Shown piece after piece: positions 48,459 through 58,179 of a stretch of DNA of 64,000 nt (positions are counted from its first letter, which is position 1; every line of letters starts with the position of its first letter). The DNA is from Betaproteobacteria bacterium. GTDB lineage: Bacteria > Pseudomonadota > Gammaproteobacteria > Burkholderiales > JACQAP01. The position numbers and the translations under genes were made by a program. Location of the stretch: assembly GCA_016194905.1 (NCBI GenBank), contig JACQAP010000012.1:1-64000 (forward strand). Reading direction: 5' to 3'. The notes beneath the pieces were generated by a model. The model worked only from the letters and a program-made list of their open reading frames with translations, did no database searches and was not told the origin of the DNA.

Positions 48459-48953
48459 ATGAAAACCACCTCGAAGGGTGGCAAAGCGCGGTTCCCCTCT
48501 GCGCGAAGCCTCCGGAAGGTTCTGGTGTTGCATGGTCCTAACCTGAATCTTCTCGGCACCCGGGAGCCGCAGATATACGGGGGGGAAACGCTGGCGGACA
48601 TCGGCAAACGACTGGCTGCCCAAGCTATCAGTGCCGGCATCAAGCTCGACAGCTTCCAGAGCAATTCCGAGTCCCAGCTAATCGAACGAATACAGAAAGC
48701 CCGTCAATCCGGCGTGGATTTCATTGTTATCAATCCGGCGGCGTTTACCCACACCAGCGTAGCCCTGAGGGATGCACTGGCAGCGGTCCGGATCCCGTTC
48801 ATAGAGGTACATCTGTCGAACGTCCACGCCCGCGAGCCATTCCGGCGCCATTCTTACTTCAGCGACCTGGCGGTGGGCACCATTTGCGGCCTGGGGTCCA
48901 AAGGCTACGAATATGCACTGGCCTATGCGATTGCCTCTGTGCCCACGAAATAG
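48459..48953 (+). CDS. aroQ: 3-dehydroquinate dehydratase, type II
   Basis: This 164-residue shikimate-pathway enzyme has the catalytic segment [19 protein letters not shown] (near 25-43, Tyr and Arg of the lid), the substrate-binding [17 protein letters not shown] and the catalytic His in [13 protein letters not shown]. An N-terminal basic extension of about 19 residues precedes the family start. It heads aroQ-accB-accC, and accB begins 11 bases after its stop. The 286 bases between dsbD and aroQ hold no gene. Confidence 0.95.
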   Translation: MKTTSKGGKARFPSARSLRKVLVLHGPNLNLLGTREPQIYGGETLADIGKRLAAQAISAGIKLDSFQSNSESQLIERIQKARQSGVDFIVINPAAFTHTSVALRDALAAVRIPFIEVHLSNVHAREPFRRHSYFSDLAVGTICGLGSKGYEYALAYAIASVPTK

Positions 48954-48964
48954 GGACTTGCCCA

Positions 48965-49423
48965 ATGGACCTTAGAAAACTGAAAAAACTGATCGATCTG
49001 GTGCAGGAATCCGGCATCGCCGAGCTGGAAATTACTGAAGGCGAAGAAAAGGTCCGGATCAACCGTGTCGGTAGCCCTGGACACCTAGGCATGATGACCA
49101 TCCCACAAGCGCTTACACCCATGGTGGCAGCCCCGACGACCACGGTGATAACAGCGCCTGCGGCAGCGGAGGCGCCGGCAGAACCGGAGGGTCATATCGT
49201 GAAGTCGCCAATGGTGGGGACTTTCTATCGGTCCTCGGCGCCTGGGTCGAAGCCCTTTGTCGAAATTGGTCAGAACATCAATGCAGGTGAAACGCTCTGC
49301 ATCATCGAGGCGATGAAGTTGCTCAACGAAATCGAAGCCGACCAGAGTGGTGTCGTCAAGAAAGTGCTGGTCGAGAACGGCCAGCCGGTCGAGTACGGCC
49401 AACCACTATTCATAATCGGGTAG
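48965..49423 (+). CDS. accB: Biotin carboxyl carrier protein of acetyl-CoA carboxylase
   Basis: This 152-residue protein has the N-terminal [20 protein letters not shown] dimer helix, a Pro/Ala-rich linker (about 55-78) and a biotinyl domain with the biotinylated lysine in [11 protein letters not shown] (near 118). It carries CO2 on biotin between AccC and the carboxyltransferase in fatty acid synthesis. accC follows 46 bases downstream. Confidence 0.97.
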   Translation: MDLRKLKKLIDLVQESGIAELEITEGEEKVRINRVGSPGHLGMMTIPQALTPMVAAPTTTVITAPAAAEAPAEPEGHIVKSPMVGTFYRSSAPGSKPFVEIGQNINAGETLCIIEAMKLLNEIEADQSGVVKKVLVENGQPVEYGQPLFIIG

Positions 49424-49469
49424 CACAGCCCGGGCGGCGCAGAGCCGAGCCGCTCAGCTAGAGTCCCGC

Positions 49470-50825
49470 ATGTTTGAAAAGATACTCATCGCGAATCGGG
49501 GCGAAATCGCCCTCCGTGTCCAGCGTGCCTGCCGCGAACTGGGGATCAAGACTGTCGCCGTGCATTCCGTCGCCGATGGCGAAGCCAAATACGTACGGCT
49601 TGCCGATGAATCGGTCTGCATCGGCCCGGCTGCGTCCGCTGATAGCTATCTCAATATTCCGGCAATCATCAGTGCAGCCGAGGTAACCGACGCCGAAGCT
49701 ATCCATCCGGGTTATGGCTTCCTGTCCGAGAACGCCGATTTTGCTGAGCGCGTCGAGAAAAGTGGATTCGTATTCATTGGCCCGCGTCCCGACACCATTC
49801 GCCTCATGGGCGACAAGGTCAGTGCCAAGAACATGATGATCAAGGCGGGCGTTCCGGTCGTTCCCGGCAGCGAGGGTGCATTGCCGGAAGAGCCACAGGA
49901 AATCGTCAAGATTGCACGCAAGGTCGGCTACCCGGTCATTGTCAAAGCCGCCGGGGGCGGGGGTGGCCGCGGCATGCGCGTGGTGCATACCGAAGCCGCA
50001 TTGATCAGTGCAGTGGCCATGACTCGCCAAGAAGCGAAGACGGCGTTCGGCAACCCGACCGTATACATGGAAAAGTTTCTCGAAACCCCGCGACACGTCG
50101 AGATCCAGGTACTTGCCGACGAACACCGAAATGCCGTCTATCTTGGCGATCGCGATTGCTCCATGCAGCGACGTCACCAGAAGATCATCGAGGAGGCGCC
50201 TGCGCCGCTGATTCCGATGAAGGAGCGGGTGCGCATCGGCGAGCGCTGCGCCGACGCCTGCCGCAAGATCGGCTACCGCGGGGCCGGCACCTTCGAGTTC
50301 CTCTATGAAAAGGGCGAGTTCTATTTCATTGAAATGAACACGCGCGTGCAGGTCGAGCATCCGGTCACCGAGATGATTACCGGGGTGGACATCGTAAAGA
50401 CCCAGATACTGGTCGCGGCGGGAGAGAAGCTTCCGTTCCGGCAGAAGGATGTCAATTTTCGTGGACATGCGATCGAATGCCGGATCAACGCGGAACACCC
50501 TTTCAAGTTCACGCCATCACCCGGGCGAATCACCTCCTGGCACGTACCTGGCGGCCCCGGCATCAGGGTGGACTCGCATGTTTACCACGGCTACTTTGTG
50601 CCGCCATACTATGATTCGCTGATCGCCAAGGTTATTGCCTATGGCGATACCCGGGAGCAAGCCCTCGCGCGAATGCGTATCGCGCTGTCTGAAATGATTG
50701 TAGAAGGTATTCAGACCAACCTGCCGTTGCACCAGGAACTCATGTTGGATACATCGTTCATGCGTGGCGGTACCAGCATCCACTACCTCGAAGAAAAGCT
50801 CGCCAAGTACGGCAAGGTCGAGTAG
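49470..50825 (+). CDS. accC: Biotin carboxylase subunit of acetyl-CoA carboxylase
   Basis: This 451-residue ATP-grasp enzyme carboxylates biotin on AccB using bicarbonate and ATP. The N-terminus [21 protein letters not shown], the glycine-rich ATP loop [12 protein letters not shown] (near 160), the catalytic [13 protein letters not shown] (near 288) and the C-terminal biotin-carboxylase domain are present. Length matches E. coli AccC (449). Confidence 0.98.
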   Translation: MFEKILIANRGEIALRVQRACRELGIKTVAVHSVADGEAKYVRLADESVCIGPAASADSYLNIPAIISAAEVTDAEAIHPGYGFLSENADFAERVEKSGFVFIGPRPDTIRLMGDKVSAKNMMIKAGVPVVPGSEGALPEEPQEIVKIARKVGYPVIVKAAGGGGGRGMRVVHTEAALISAVAMTRQEAKTAFGNPTVYMEKFLETPRHVEIQVLADEHRNAVYLGDRDCSMQRRHQKIIEEAPAPLIPMKERVRIGERCADACRKIGYRGAGTFEFLYEKGEFYFIEMNTRVQVEHPVTEMITGVDIVKTQILVAAGEKLPFRQKDVNFRGHAIECRINAEHPFKFTPSPGRITSWHVPGGPGIRVDSHVYHGYFVPPYYDSLIAKVIAYGDTREQALARMRIALSEMIVEGIQTNLPLHQELMLDTSFMRGGTSIHYLEEKLAKYGKVE

Positions 50826-50838
50826 CTTCGGATATCAC

Positions 50839-50852
50839 GGAGGCATTCCATC
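50839..50852 (+). promoter_or_regulatory. Ribosome site pointing to an ATC start codon for prmA
   Basis: GGAGG at 50839-50843 is followed after six bases by ATC at 50850-50852. No ATG, GTG or TTG is at that distance. The codons after the ATC encode the conserved N-terminus of PrmA, so the site marks the true start. Confidence 0.6.
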
Positions 50853-51743
50853 GCCTGGCTCGCGATAGAATTATTGGTGGATGCCGCACAGGTCCTGGCG
50901 GTATCGGATGCCTTGCTTTCGGAGGGGGCACTCTCGGTGGACGTCGCCGACGCGCGGGCCGGAACGGACCGTGAAACGCCAATTTTTGGCGAGCCCGGTC
51001 AGGATCTCGAACTGGTATTTGGATCGAATCGTGTAGTCGCACTTTTCGACCCCGAAACGGACTTGCCTGTCGTGATCGACCGCGCCTGCGCCGCAGCCGG
51101 TTTTTCAGCCACGCCCGAATACAGAATCATCGAGGTTGCAGAACAGGACTGGGTCCGGCTGTCCCAGAGCCAATTCACGCCGATCCCCGTGTCTGCGCGG
51201 CTATGGATTGTTCCAAGCTGGCATTCCAGCCCGGATCCTGCAGCGATCAACATCATTCTCGATCCGGGCCTCGCGTTCGGTACGGGCAGTCATCCCACTA
51301 CGCGTTTGTGCCTCGACTGGCTGGACCGGAACCTGTCGCCAGGCTGCACCGTGGTCGACTATGGGTGCGGCTCCGGCATCCTGGCGATAGCAGCGGCGAA
51401 ACTTGGCGCCGCTCGCGTGCGAGGTGTCGACATCGACGCGCAGGCCGTGCTGTCCAGCCGCTACAATGCAGAACGCAATCATGTGATCGCCGAATTTTCC
51501 AACGTGGATGAAGCTCTTCCCGAGCCGGCAGATGTCGTATTGGCAAATATCCTTTCCAATCCTCTCAAAGTCCTCGCGCCATTGCTGGCAGGGCTGACGC
51601 TTCCGGGCGGAACGCTGGTGCTCTCCGGAATTCTGGTGCCCCAGGCAGTGGATGTTGCGGATGCCTACCGGTCCTGGTTCGATATTGAACCGCCAGCCAT
51701 AGACGACGGCTGGGTGCGATTGAGCGGCACTCGCCTGAACTGA
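50850..51743 (+). CDS. prmA: Ribosomal protein L11 methyltransferase
   Basis: This SAM-dependent enzyme trimethylates ribosomal protein L11. Its SAM site is VVDYGCGSGILAIAAAKLGA (near 164-183), and VLANILSNPLKVLAPLL is the PrmA-type NPxx motif. Read from 50850 it is 297 residues and begins (M)AWLAIELLVDAAQ, matching the family N-terminus; the first conventional start, TTG 50874, would remove the first beta strand. ATC is a very rare initiation codon, so either this is a real non-canonical start, a mutated ATG, or a sequencing error. Genes accBC are upstream and a zinc-ribbon gene follows in 10 bases. Confidence 0.9.
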   Translation: MAWLAIELLVDAAQVLAVSDALLSEGALSVDVADARAGTDRETPIFGEPGQDLELVFGSNRVVALFDPETDLPVVIDRACAAAGFSATPEYRIIEVAEQDWVRLSQSQFTPIPVSARLWIVPSWHSSPDPAAINIILDPGLAFGTGSHPTTRLCLDWLDRNLSPGCTVVDYGCGSGILAIAAAKLGAARVRGVDIDAQAVLSSRYNAERNHVIAEFSNVDEALPEPADVVLANILSNPLKVLAPLLAGLTLPGGTLVLSGILVPQAVDVADAYRSWFDIEPPAIDDGWVRLSGTRLN

Positions 51744-51753
51744 GGCGGGCGGC

Positions 51754-52566
51754 ATGGATCTGTATACCCGCTGCGGAAATTGCGATACCACCTTTCGCGT
51801 CACTACACGGCAATTGCAGGCATCAGGCGGGCAGGTCCGTTGTGGGCATTGTCAGCAAGTATTTGACGCCTTCGCCACCCTGACGGCCCAGGAGCCTCTA
51901 TTCGTTTCACAAGAACCGGTTGCTTCGGCGGCGGAGCAGCCGGAAGAAAGTCAGTCCGCTCTCGAATCAAGCGAACAGCCGCCAGCCGCCGCAGAGTCGC
52001 CTGTTACCCGAAAAGACGGGCCGCAACCCGCACGACCGGATCCCGCGGCCAGCTTGTACGAGTGGGAATTCAGGATGCCGGAATCGCCGCGACGCACCGT
52101 ACTTTGGACAGTCCTGGCGCTGTTGCTGTCAATTGTTTTTGCCGGGCAGGCCGTCTACGCATTTCGCACCGAATTGATGGTGTTACTGCCACATTCGCGC
52201 AGCTACTACGAGCGGTTTTGCGAGTCTTTGGGATGCACCATCGGATTGCCGAAGTTATCGAGCTACCTTCATATAGAAGCGTCCGATCTGAAAGCCGTCG
52301 ATCCATCGCATCCTAACGAAATTCAATTGCTACTATCGGTGCGAAACCGGGCGCCAATTGAATTGGCCTACCCGGCATTTGAACTGACGTTGACTAATTC
52401 CCTGGAACAGGCAATCGCGCGCCGCGTCTTCCTGCCCGCCGACTATCTGCCGCCCGCCGCGCAGGCAGCGGGGTTGAAGGCGGGCACCGAATTGCCGATC
52501 CAGTTGTTTCTCGATATCGGTGCCCTGCGTGCCGCCGGCTATCGGCTTTATCTGTTCTATCCGTGA
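51754..52566 (+). CDS. Zinc-ribbon membrane protein with DUF3426 domain
   Basis: This 270-residue protein starts with an MJ0042-type zinc ribbon, YTRCGNCDTTFRV and VRCGHCQQVF (Cys near 7, 10, 30 and 33). A Pro/Glu-rich linker, one membrane helix (about 114-136) and a C-terminal periplasmic DUF3426 domain follow. The family is conserved next to prmA in betaproteobacteria; its function is unknown. Confidence 0.9.
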   Translation: MDLYTRCGNCDTTFRVTTRQLQASGGQVRCGHCQQVFDAFATLTAQEPLFVSQEPVASAAEQPEESQSALESSEQPPAAAESPVTRKDGPQPARPDPAASLYEWEFRMPESPRRTVLWTVLALLLSIVFAGQAVYAFRTELMVLLPHSRSYYERFCESLGCTIGLPKLSSYLHIEASDLKAVDPSHPNEIQLLLSVRNRAPIELAYPAFELTLTNSLEQAIARRVFLPADYLPPAAQAAGLKAGTELPIQLFLDIGALRAAGYRLYLFYP

Positions 52567-52734
52567 AAGCGCGGCGCTGAAAAGGGATCGCCTGCGAGAA
52601 CGGTAATATATCGTCTCGCCCTGTCAGGGACGCTTCACGCTTTGTGCTATGGACCCGATCCAACGAACGATATTTTAGGAGCAAGGCATGTCGATACCTG
52701 ATTTTACTGGCCGTATTTTAGAGAGGAGACCTAG

Positions 52735-53235
52735 ATGGCAACCGTAACACTGAAGGGCAATCCAGTAACCGTGGCAGGTAATCTGCCCAAAAAAGGCGAG
52801 GGCGTTTCGGACTTCAGTCTGACCGGCAAGGATCTTGGCGATGTATCGCTCAAGAATTACGCCGGAAAACGCAAGGTGCTGAATATCGTCCCCAGCCTGG
52901 ATACGCCCACCTGCCAGCAATCCACGCGGGTATTCAATCAAAAGGCTTCCAGCGTGAACAACTCGATTGTGCTGGTCATCTCCGCTGACCTGCCGTTCGC
53001 CATGTCGCGTTTTTGCAGTGCCGAAGGACTCAACAACGTGGTGACCCTGTCCACTTTTCGTGGCAAGGATTTTCATGGCAAGTACGGCGTAGACATAGCG
53101 GATGGTCCGCTCAAAGGGCTGGCGGCCCGCGCAGTCGTGGTGCTGGACGAGAACAACAGGGTCCTGCATTCTGAGCTGGTGCCGGAGATTGCCAGTGAGC
53201 CGAATTACGACGCGGCGCTGGCAGCGCTGAAATGA
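52735..53235 (+). CDS. tpx: Thiol peroxidase Tpx
   Basis: This 166-residue atypical 2-Cys peroxiredoxin has its peroxidatic Cys in [13 protein letters not shown] (near 61) and its resolving Cys in SRFCSAEG (near 95). It reduces peroxides with electrons from thioredoxin. AGAGGAGA precedes the ATG. The gap of 168 bases before it holds only a short leader with A/T-rich stretches. Confidence 0.96.
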   Translation: MATVTLKGNPVTVAGNLPKKGEGVSDFSLTGKDLGDVSLKNYAGKRKVLNIVPSLDTPTCQQSTRVFNQKASSVNNSIVLVISADLPFAMSRFCSAEGLNNVVTLSTFRGKDFHGKYGVDIADGPLKGLAARAVVVLDENNRVLHSELVPEIASEPNYDAALAALK

Positions 53236-53236
53236 A

Positions 53237-53620
53237 ATGGATTCCAGCCAGATAGAAAGCCCGCATAAAGGCAAGACCGGACTGCGGCGCGTATGGAATG
53301 CGATGTTCTATTCCATCGCGGGCCTAAAAGCGGCCTACCGGCATGAAGACGCATTCCGGCAAGAAGTCCTGCTAGCGGCGTTACTGATACCGCTGGCATT
53401 GTTTCTGCCGGCCTCCGGTTTGGGAAAAGCATTGATGATCACGTCGGTGCTTCTGGTGCTGATCGTCGAGTTGCTGAATTCAGCTGTGGAAGCGACCGTG
53501 GACCGCGTGTCGCTGGAGCATCATCGACTTGCCAAGCGTGCCAAGGATATCGGCAGCGCAGCGGTGATGATGTCATTGGCAAACGTCGCCGTGATCTGGC
53601 TGCTGGTATTGTTCGGGTGA
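53237..53620 (+). CDS. dgkA: Diacylglycerol kinase
   Basis: This 127-residue three-helix inner-membrane kinase phosphorylates diacylglycerol to phosphatidate, recycling lipid from membrane-derived glycan synthesis. The signature IVELLNSAVEATVDRVS (near 75-91) holds the catalytic Glu and Asn, and KRAKDIGSAAVMMSL follows. It begins one base after tpx ends. Confidence 0.95.
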   Translation: MDSSQIESPHKGKTGLRRVWNAMFYSIAGLKAAYRHEDAFRQEVLLAALLIPLALFLPASGLGKALMITSVLLVLIVELLNSAVEATVDRVSLEHHRLAKRAKDIGSAAVMMSLANVAVIWLLVLFG

Positions 53621-53723
53621 GTATTGATTCGGCATAACGACCGGCGCTGATCTATCTTTCCGTAAATAATTCGTCATCAATACGTCATCGTGGTTTCGTA
53701 CTGCAACGGCAAACTTGCCGGGC

Positions 53724-54924
53724 ATGGCCGAAAATGCTTCTGTTCTCCAGGAATCCCCTGTTGTGGCGTCACCTCTCCGGGTGGCGGTGGTCACGGAGAC
53801 GTATCCACCCGAAGTAAACGGCGTAGCCATGACCCTGGGACGCATCGTCGAGGCTCAGCAGCGGCGCAATCACAGCGTGCAACTGATTCGCCCGCGGCAA
53901 GGCGCACTTGGACAATTCGGTGCACAGCGAACAGTTCGAAGAAGTACTCAAACCGGGAATCCCGATCCCGCGCTATGACGGCCTGAAGATCGGCTTACCA
54001 GCTAAGCGCGGCCTTGGCTGCCTGTGGGCGTTGAGGCGTCCGGACATCGTACACATCGCTACGGAAGGCCCGCTTGGATGGTCGGCGCTTGCTGCGGCGA
54101 CCAGACTCAAGATTCCGGTTTCTACCGGATTCCATACCAACTTCCACAGCTACAGCAAGCACTACGGTACCGGATTTCTCCAGAAGCCGATCGCGGCGTA
54201 CCTGCGCGAATTCCACAAACGTGCACTGGCAACGCTCGTGCCTACCGAAGGTCTTCGCCGCGAACTGGAATGCTATGGCTTCCAGAACCTGCATATCGTC
54301 TCACGGGGCGTCGACACACGCTTGTTCTCTCCGGTGCGACGAAGTCCGGAACTGCGCAGGGCGTGGGGTGCGGGTGAGCATGCAATCGTTGCAATGTATG
54401 TCGGCAGGATGGCACCGGAAAAGAATCTTCCGTTGGCGGTCAAAGCTTTTCTGGCAATGCAAGAGCGGGATCCGCAAGTGCAACTTGTCATGGTAGGGGA
54501 TGGTCCCGAGCGCGCTTCCCTGGCCAGCCGCCACTCTAATGTCGTCTTTGCCGGAACGCGCTCCGGAGAGGACCTGGCGACTTACTATGCATCCGCCGAC
54601 GTGTTCCTGTTTCCGAGCCTGACGGAAACGTTCGGAAACGTAACTCTGGAGGCGATGGCGAGCGGGCTGGCGGTCGTCGCATACGAATACGCAGCTGCCC
54701 GGCAATGCTTGGTGCATGACGAAAGTGGTTTATTGGCTCCATTTGGCGATTCGAGCGCGTTCGTTAAATTGGCGGCGAGCTTGATGAAGGACTCGGCGCG
54801 CATCGCGCGTTTGCGCATCCGCGCGCGCGCCGCCGCAGAGCTCATCGATTGGGAAGGCGTGGTCGACGAATTCGAGAATGTCCTGCGCGGCGTCATACAA
54901 GGGCAGGCGCCCACCCTTGGTTAA
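53724..54924 (+). pseudogene. Frameshifted glycosyltransferase family 4 (MgtA-like mannosyltransferase)
   Basis: Two frames join to one protein. The first (53724 to about 53910) gives LRVAVVTETYPPEVNGVAMT and then RPRQGA; the second (about 53908-54924) continues QFEEVLKPGIPIPRYDGLKI to the end. The reading frame changes by +1 near 53900-53925, within GCACTTGGACAA. Downstream the GT4 domain is complete: FHTNFHSYSKHYG, YVGRMAPEKNL and the nucleotide-sugar site FLFPSLTETFGNVTLEAMASGL. Without correction the N-terminal Rossmann domain is lost, so the gene is probably dead unless the shift is a sequencing error. Homologues glycosylate lipids or surface polymers. Confidence 0.75.
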
Positions 54925-54929
54925 GCCTG

Positions 54930-55359
54930 TCCCAGGTCGTCAGTGACTGGAACTGGATGAAAGGCTTTATATTCGCTTCAATCGGGCCCCTCGACTTGAA
55001 CCGGTGCGTTGCTGCCGTTCGGGTGGTTCTGCACATGATGATCGTCGGACCTTGGTAACCATGCTGTACAAGTGGCTGAAGGCCAAGACGTTGCGGCCGC
55101 GACCCTATCAGGTCGACATCGAGCCATTAGTCTGCAATGCGAGGCCGCTGGATCCGATCAGCTTCCCCTCAGGCCACGCCTTCTTGCACGCCGTTGCATT
55201 TACCGCAATCGCTTCCGCCTATTGTCCGCAACTGTCCTGATTTCTTTTACCATTCTGGCCGTTGTGTTCCGCATGGTGCTGAGTTTGCACTATCCGAACG
55301 ACATGCTCGCGGGAATCGTCATCGGCATGATTGTCGCGGCAATATCCCCCTCTTTCTAA
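54930..55359 (+). pseudogene. PAP2-family phosphatase remnant with two frameshifts
   Basis: Three frames must be joined. Frame A reads SDWNWMKGFI to HMMIVG (stop at 55056-55058). Frame B reads MLYKWLKAKTLRPRPYQ through FPSGHAFLHAVAF to CPQLS (stop at 55238-55240). Frame C reads VLISFTILAVVFRMVLSLHYPNDML to 55359. The three PAP2 motifs, K-x6-RP, PSGH and R-x5-H-x3-D, are spread across frames B and C. Shifts lie near 55043-55055 and 55225-55240. The middle is also shorter than in intact homologues. It follows another broken gene and is clearly non-functional as read. Confidence 0.75.
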
Positions 55360-55623
55360 TTCTAAACGCGCCTGTCCCGAGTTAAGGCTGGCGGCGTTTT
55401 CGGTCGCTGTGCAGGCCATGGATGCACGAAGGCTTTAATTCTGACAATGGCGACAGCACGGTTTCGGTGGGGGCCGTCGTTGCAATGCTCCAGATCGCCT
55501 CATTGAAAGGTCAGTTTCGCAAAAAATCATATACTTTTAGCCGGAATATCGTAGAATCTCTAGCTCAAAGGCCTTAAGTAGCTAGAAATCAAAGGCTTCA
55601 GGCATCCAATCAGGGTGGTTGGC

Positions 55624-58167
55624 ATGAAGAGAACGGCTTTTTGGAAAGCCGACTGGTTCCTCGGACTCATCGTTGCGCTGGTGTTGTTTTTTGCATCAGG
55701 CAGTGCTCTTGTCCAAAGTCTCGAACGCCTGGCTTATGACTGGGGTGTTCGAGCATCCAGTCACGTCCCGTCGACGCGCGTAGCGGTGATTGCCATCGAC
55801 GATCAGAGCATTGCTAACATCGGACGCTGGCCCTGGTCGCGTGAAATTCACGCACAGATGATCGGAAAGCTAAAGCAGGCCGGCGCGAAGGTGGTCGGTT
55901 ATGCATCGTTCTTTTTTGAGCCGCAGATCGATCCAGGCTTGGCCTATGTTCAGAAGCTCACCGAGCTCTATCAGGCTCTTCCTACGCCCCAGCAGCAGAA
56001 TCTGGCGCAATTTGCATCCGTACTTGGAGAGGCCGAAGACGCGCTGAACAGTGATCGGAAGCTGGCGGCCGCCGTTACCGAAGCGGGCAACGTTGCACTG
56101 CCGATGCTATTCGTACTTGGTGAACCGCTCGGTAATCCTGACAAGCCTCTTCCTGATTATGTGCTGAAGTACCAGATCACCAAGGTCGCGGACCGAATCG
56201 GCGCAGCAAACAACAACATATTTCCGGTACCGACCTTGCAAGCCGTCGCGCCGCTGCAGGAAATCGCTGGCGCCGCCGCCGCCATCGGTCACCTGAATGC
56301 GCTTCCCGACATCGATGGCAGTACGCGAACCGAACCCTTGGTAGTGCGCTACTACGACCAGTATTTCCCCTCCTTTGCAATGATGCTCGCTGCGAGAAGT
56401 CTCAATCTCGGCCCCGGCGATATCGAGATGCGGCTCGGTGAAGGTATCAAAGTGGGCAATCTTTCCATCAATACCGATCCCTACTTGCAGATGCACAGCT
56501 ACTTCTACAAGGACAGGGACGGCAAGCCGGCATTTCCGCTGGACTCCTTCTACGACGTGATAACGGGGAAGATTCCCGCCGAGAAGTATCGCGACAAGGT
56601 TGTGCTTATAGGGGCCACCGCGGCCGGAGTCGGTACCTACCAAGTGACCCCGATTTCGCCCGCGATGCCACCGGTGGTCACACTGGCGCACTCGGTTTCC
56701 AGCATCCTGCAGGAAGACTTCTTCGTTGCGCCGACCTGGGGGTTCTGGGTGGAGAAGCTGGCCTTCCTGCTGGTCGCGCTCTACATCATCCTGCTGCTGC
56801 CGCGACTGAAGGCGGGAATGGGATTTGCCGTAAGTGTGGTGCTGCTGATCGCACTGATCGCGACCCACTTCGTATTGATGGCGGGCAAATTGATGTGGCT
56901 CCAGTTGATGGCCTCAGCCGTGCTGCTTGTCATCGGACACGTCTTGCTGACGACGAAGCGATTCCTGGTGACCGAGCGCGGCAAGGCCAAATCGGATCTG
57001 GAATCGGCCGAGTCCAACCGTATGCTCGGGCTCGCATTCCAGGGCCAGGGCCAGCTGGACATGGCATTCGACAAGTTCAAGAAAGTGCCGCTCAATGACG
57101 CCGTAATGGACAACATGTACAACCTTGCGCTCGATTTCGAGCGTAAGCGCCAGTTCAACAAGGCCCAGGCGGTCTATGAGTACATGGCAACGTACAACCC
57201 GAAGTTCCGCGATCTTGATCAGAAGCTCAATCGTGCGAAACAGATGTCCGAGACGGTGATTCTCGGTGGCGGCGGACGTACCAATGCCAGCACCCTGGTG
57301 CTCGAAGGCGGTTCGGTGGAGAAACCCATGCTCGGCCGCTACCAGGTGGAAAAGGAACTCGGCAAGGGCGCGATGGGTGTGGTGTATCTGGGGAAGGATC
57401 CAAAGATCGGTCGGGTGGTTGCAATCAAGACCATGGCGTTGTCGCAGGAGTTCGAAGCGGACGAACTTGAAGACGTGAAACAGCGCTTCTTCCGCGAAGC
57501 GGAAACCGCAGGCCGGCTGAATCATCCCAACATTGTCACAATCTACGACGCCGGCGAAGAACACGATCTCGCCTATATCGCCATGGAGTTCCTCAAAGGC
57601 AAGGATCTGGTGCCCCAGACCAAGCAGGGCGGACTGCTGCCATTGCCGAAGACGCTGTCGATCGTCGCGCGGGTCGCGGAGGCGCTTGCCTATGCGCACC
57701 TGCAGAACGTGGTTCATCGGGATATCAAGCCCGCCAATATCATGTACGACCCGCAGACCGATTCCGTCAAGGTCACTGATTTCGGCATTGCGCGCATTAC
57801 CGATTCGTCGAAAACCAAGACGGGGATGGTGCTCGGCACGCCTTCCTACATGTCGCCGGAGCAGCTGGCCGGCAAAAAGATCGATGGGCAATCCGACCTG
57901 TTCTCGCTGGGTGTCACGCTGTATCAACTATCATGCGGCAGCCTGCCTTTTCAGGGTGACTCGATGACGCAACTGATGTTCAAGATCGCCAATGAACCGC
58001 CGATCGACATCCTGGGGGTGAATCCTGCACTTCCGGAGTGCGTAGTGGAAATTATCAACCAGGCGCTCGCCAAGAATATGGCGGAGCGCTATCAAAGCGG
58101 TGACGAGTTCGCGCAAGCCATCCGCGCATGCGCGGCTCAGTTCGATACCGTGGACGTTACTCTCTAG
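55624..58167 (+). CDS. CHASE2-domain Ser/Thr protein kinase
   Basis: This 847-residue transmembrane kinase has an N-terminal membrane helix (about 10-30) and a CHASE2 extracytoplasmic sensor (about 35-365) with VAVIAIDDQSIANIGRWPWSR. Three membrane helices follow (about 370-445), then a helical TPR-like stretch (about 460-540) and a Hanks kinase domain (about 570-830). All catalytic motifs are intact: GKGAMGVVYLG, VAIKTM, VVHRDIKPANI, VTDFGIARI and the SPE motif. ATG 55624 with AGGGTGG upstream is preferred to GTG 55615. A PP2C phosphatase and an FHA protein follow in the same direction, making a full write/erase/read set. The signal sensed is unknown. Confidence 0.93.
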   Translation: MKRTAFWKADWFLGLIVALVLFFASGSALVQSLERLAYDWGVRASSHVPSTRVAVIAIDDQSIANIGRWPWSREIHAQMIGKLKQAGAKVVGYASFFFEPQIDPGLAYVQKLTELYQALPTPQQQNLAQFASVLGEAEDALNSDRKLAAAVTEAGNVALPMLFVLGEPLGNPDKPLPDYVLKYQITKVADRIGAANNNIFPVPTLQAVAPLQEIAGAAAAIGHLNALPDIDGSTRTEPLVVRYYDQYFPSFAMMLAARSLNLGPGDIEMRLGEGIKVGNLSINTDPYLQMHSYFYKDRDGKPAFPLDSFYDVITGKIPAEKYRDKVVLIGATAAGVGTYQVTPISPAMPPVVTLAHSVSSILQEDFFVAPTWGFWVEKLAFLLVALYIILLLPRLKAGMGFAVSVVLLIALIATHFVLMAGKLMWLQLMASAVLLVIGHVLLTTKRFLVTERGKAKSDLESAESNRMLGLAFQGQGQLDMAFDKFKKVPLNDAVMDNMYNLALDFERKRQFNKAQAVYEYMATYNPKFRDLDQKLNRAKQMSETVILGGGGRTNASTLVLEGGSVEKPMLGRYQVEKELGKGAMGVVYLGKDPKIGRVVAIKTMALSQEFEADELEDVKQRFFREAETAGRLNHPNIVTIYDAGEEHDLAYIAMEFLKGKDLVPQTKQGGLLPLPKTLSIVARVAEALAYAHLQNVVHRDIKPANIMYDPQTDSVKVTDFGIARITDSSKTKTGMVLGTPSYMSPEQLAGKKIDGQSDLFSLGVTLYQLSCGSLPFQGDSMTQLMFKIANEPPIDILGVNPALPECVVEIINQALAKNMAERYQSGDEFAQAIRACAAQFDTVDVTL

Positions 58168-58179
58168 CGGATACCCGAC

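Noticed and set aside
53880-53930. Programmed ribosomal frameshift in the glycosyltransferase gene
   Set aside because: No slippery heptamer, stop-dependent shift site or obvious downstream structure at the junction, and the neighbouring gene is also frameshifted, so decay or error is more likely.
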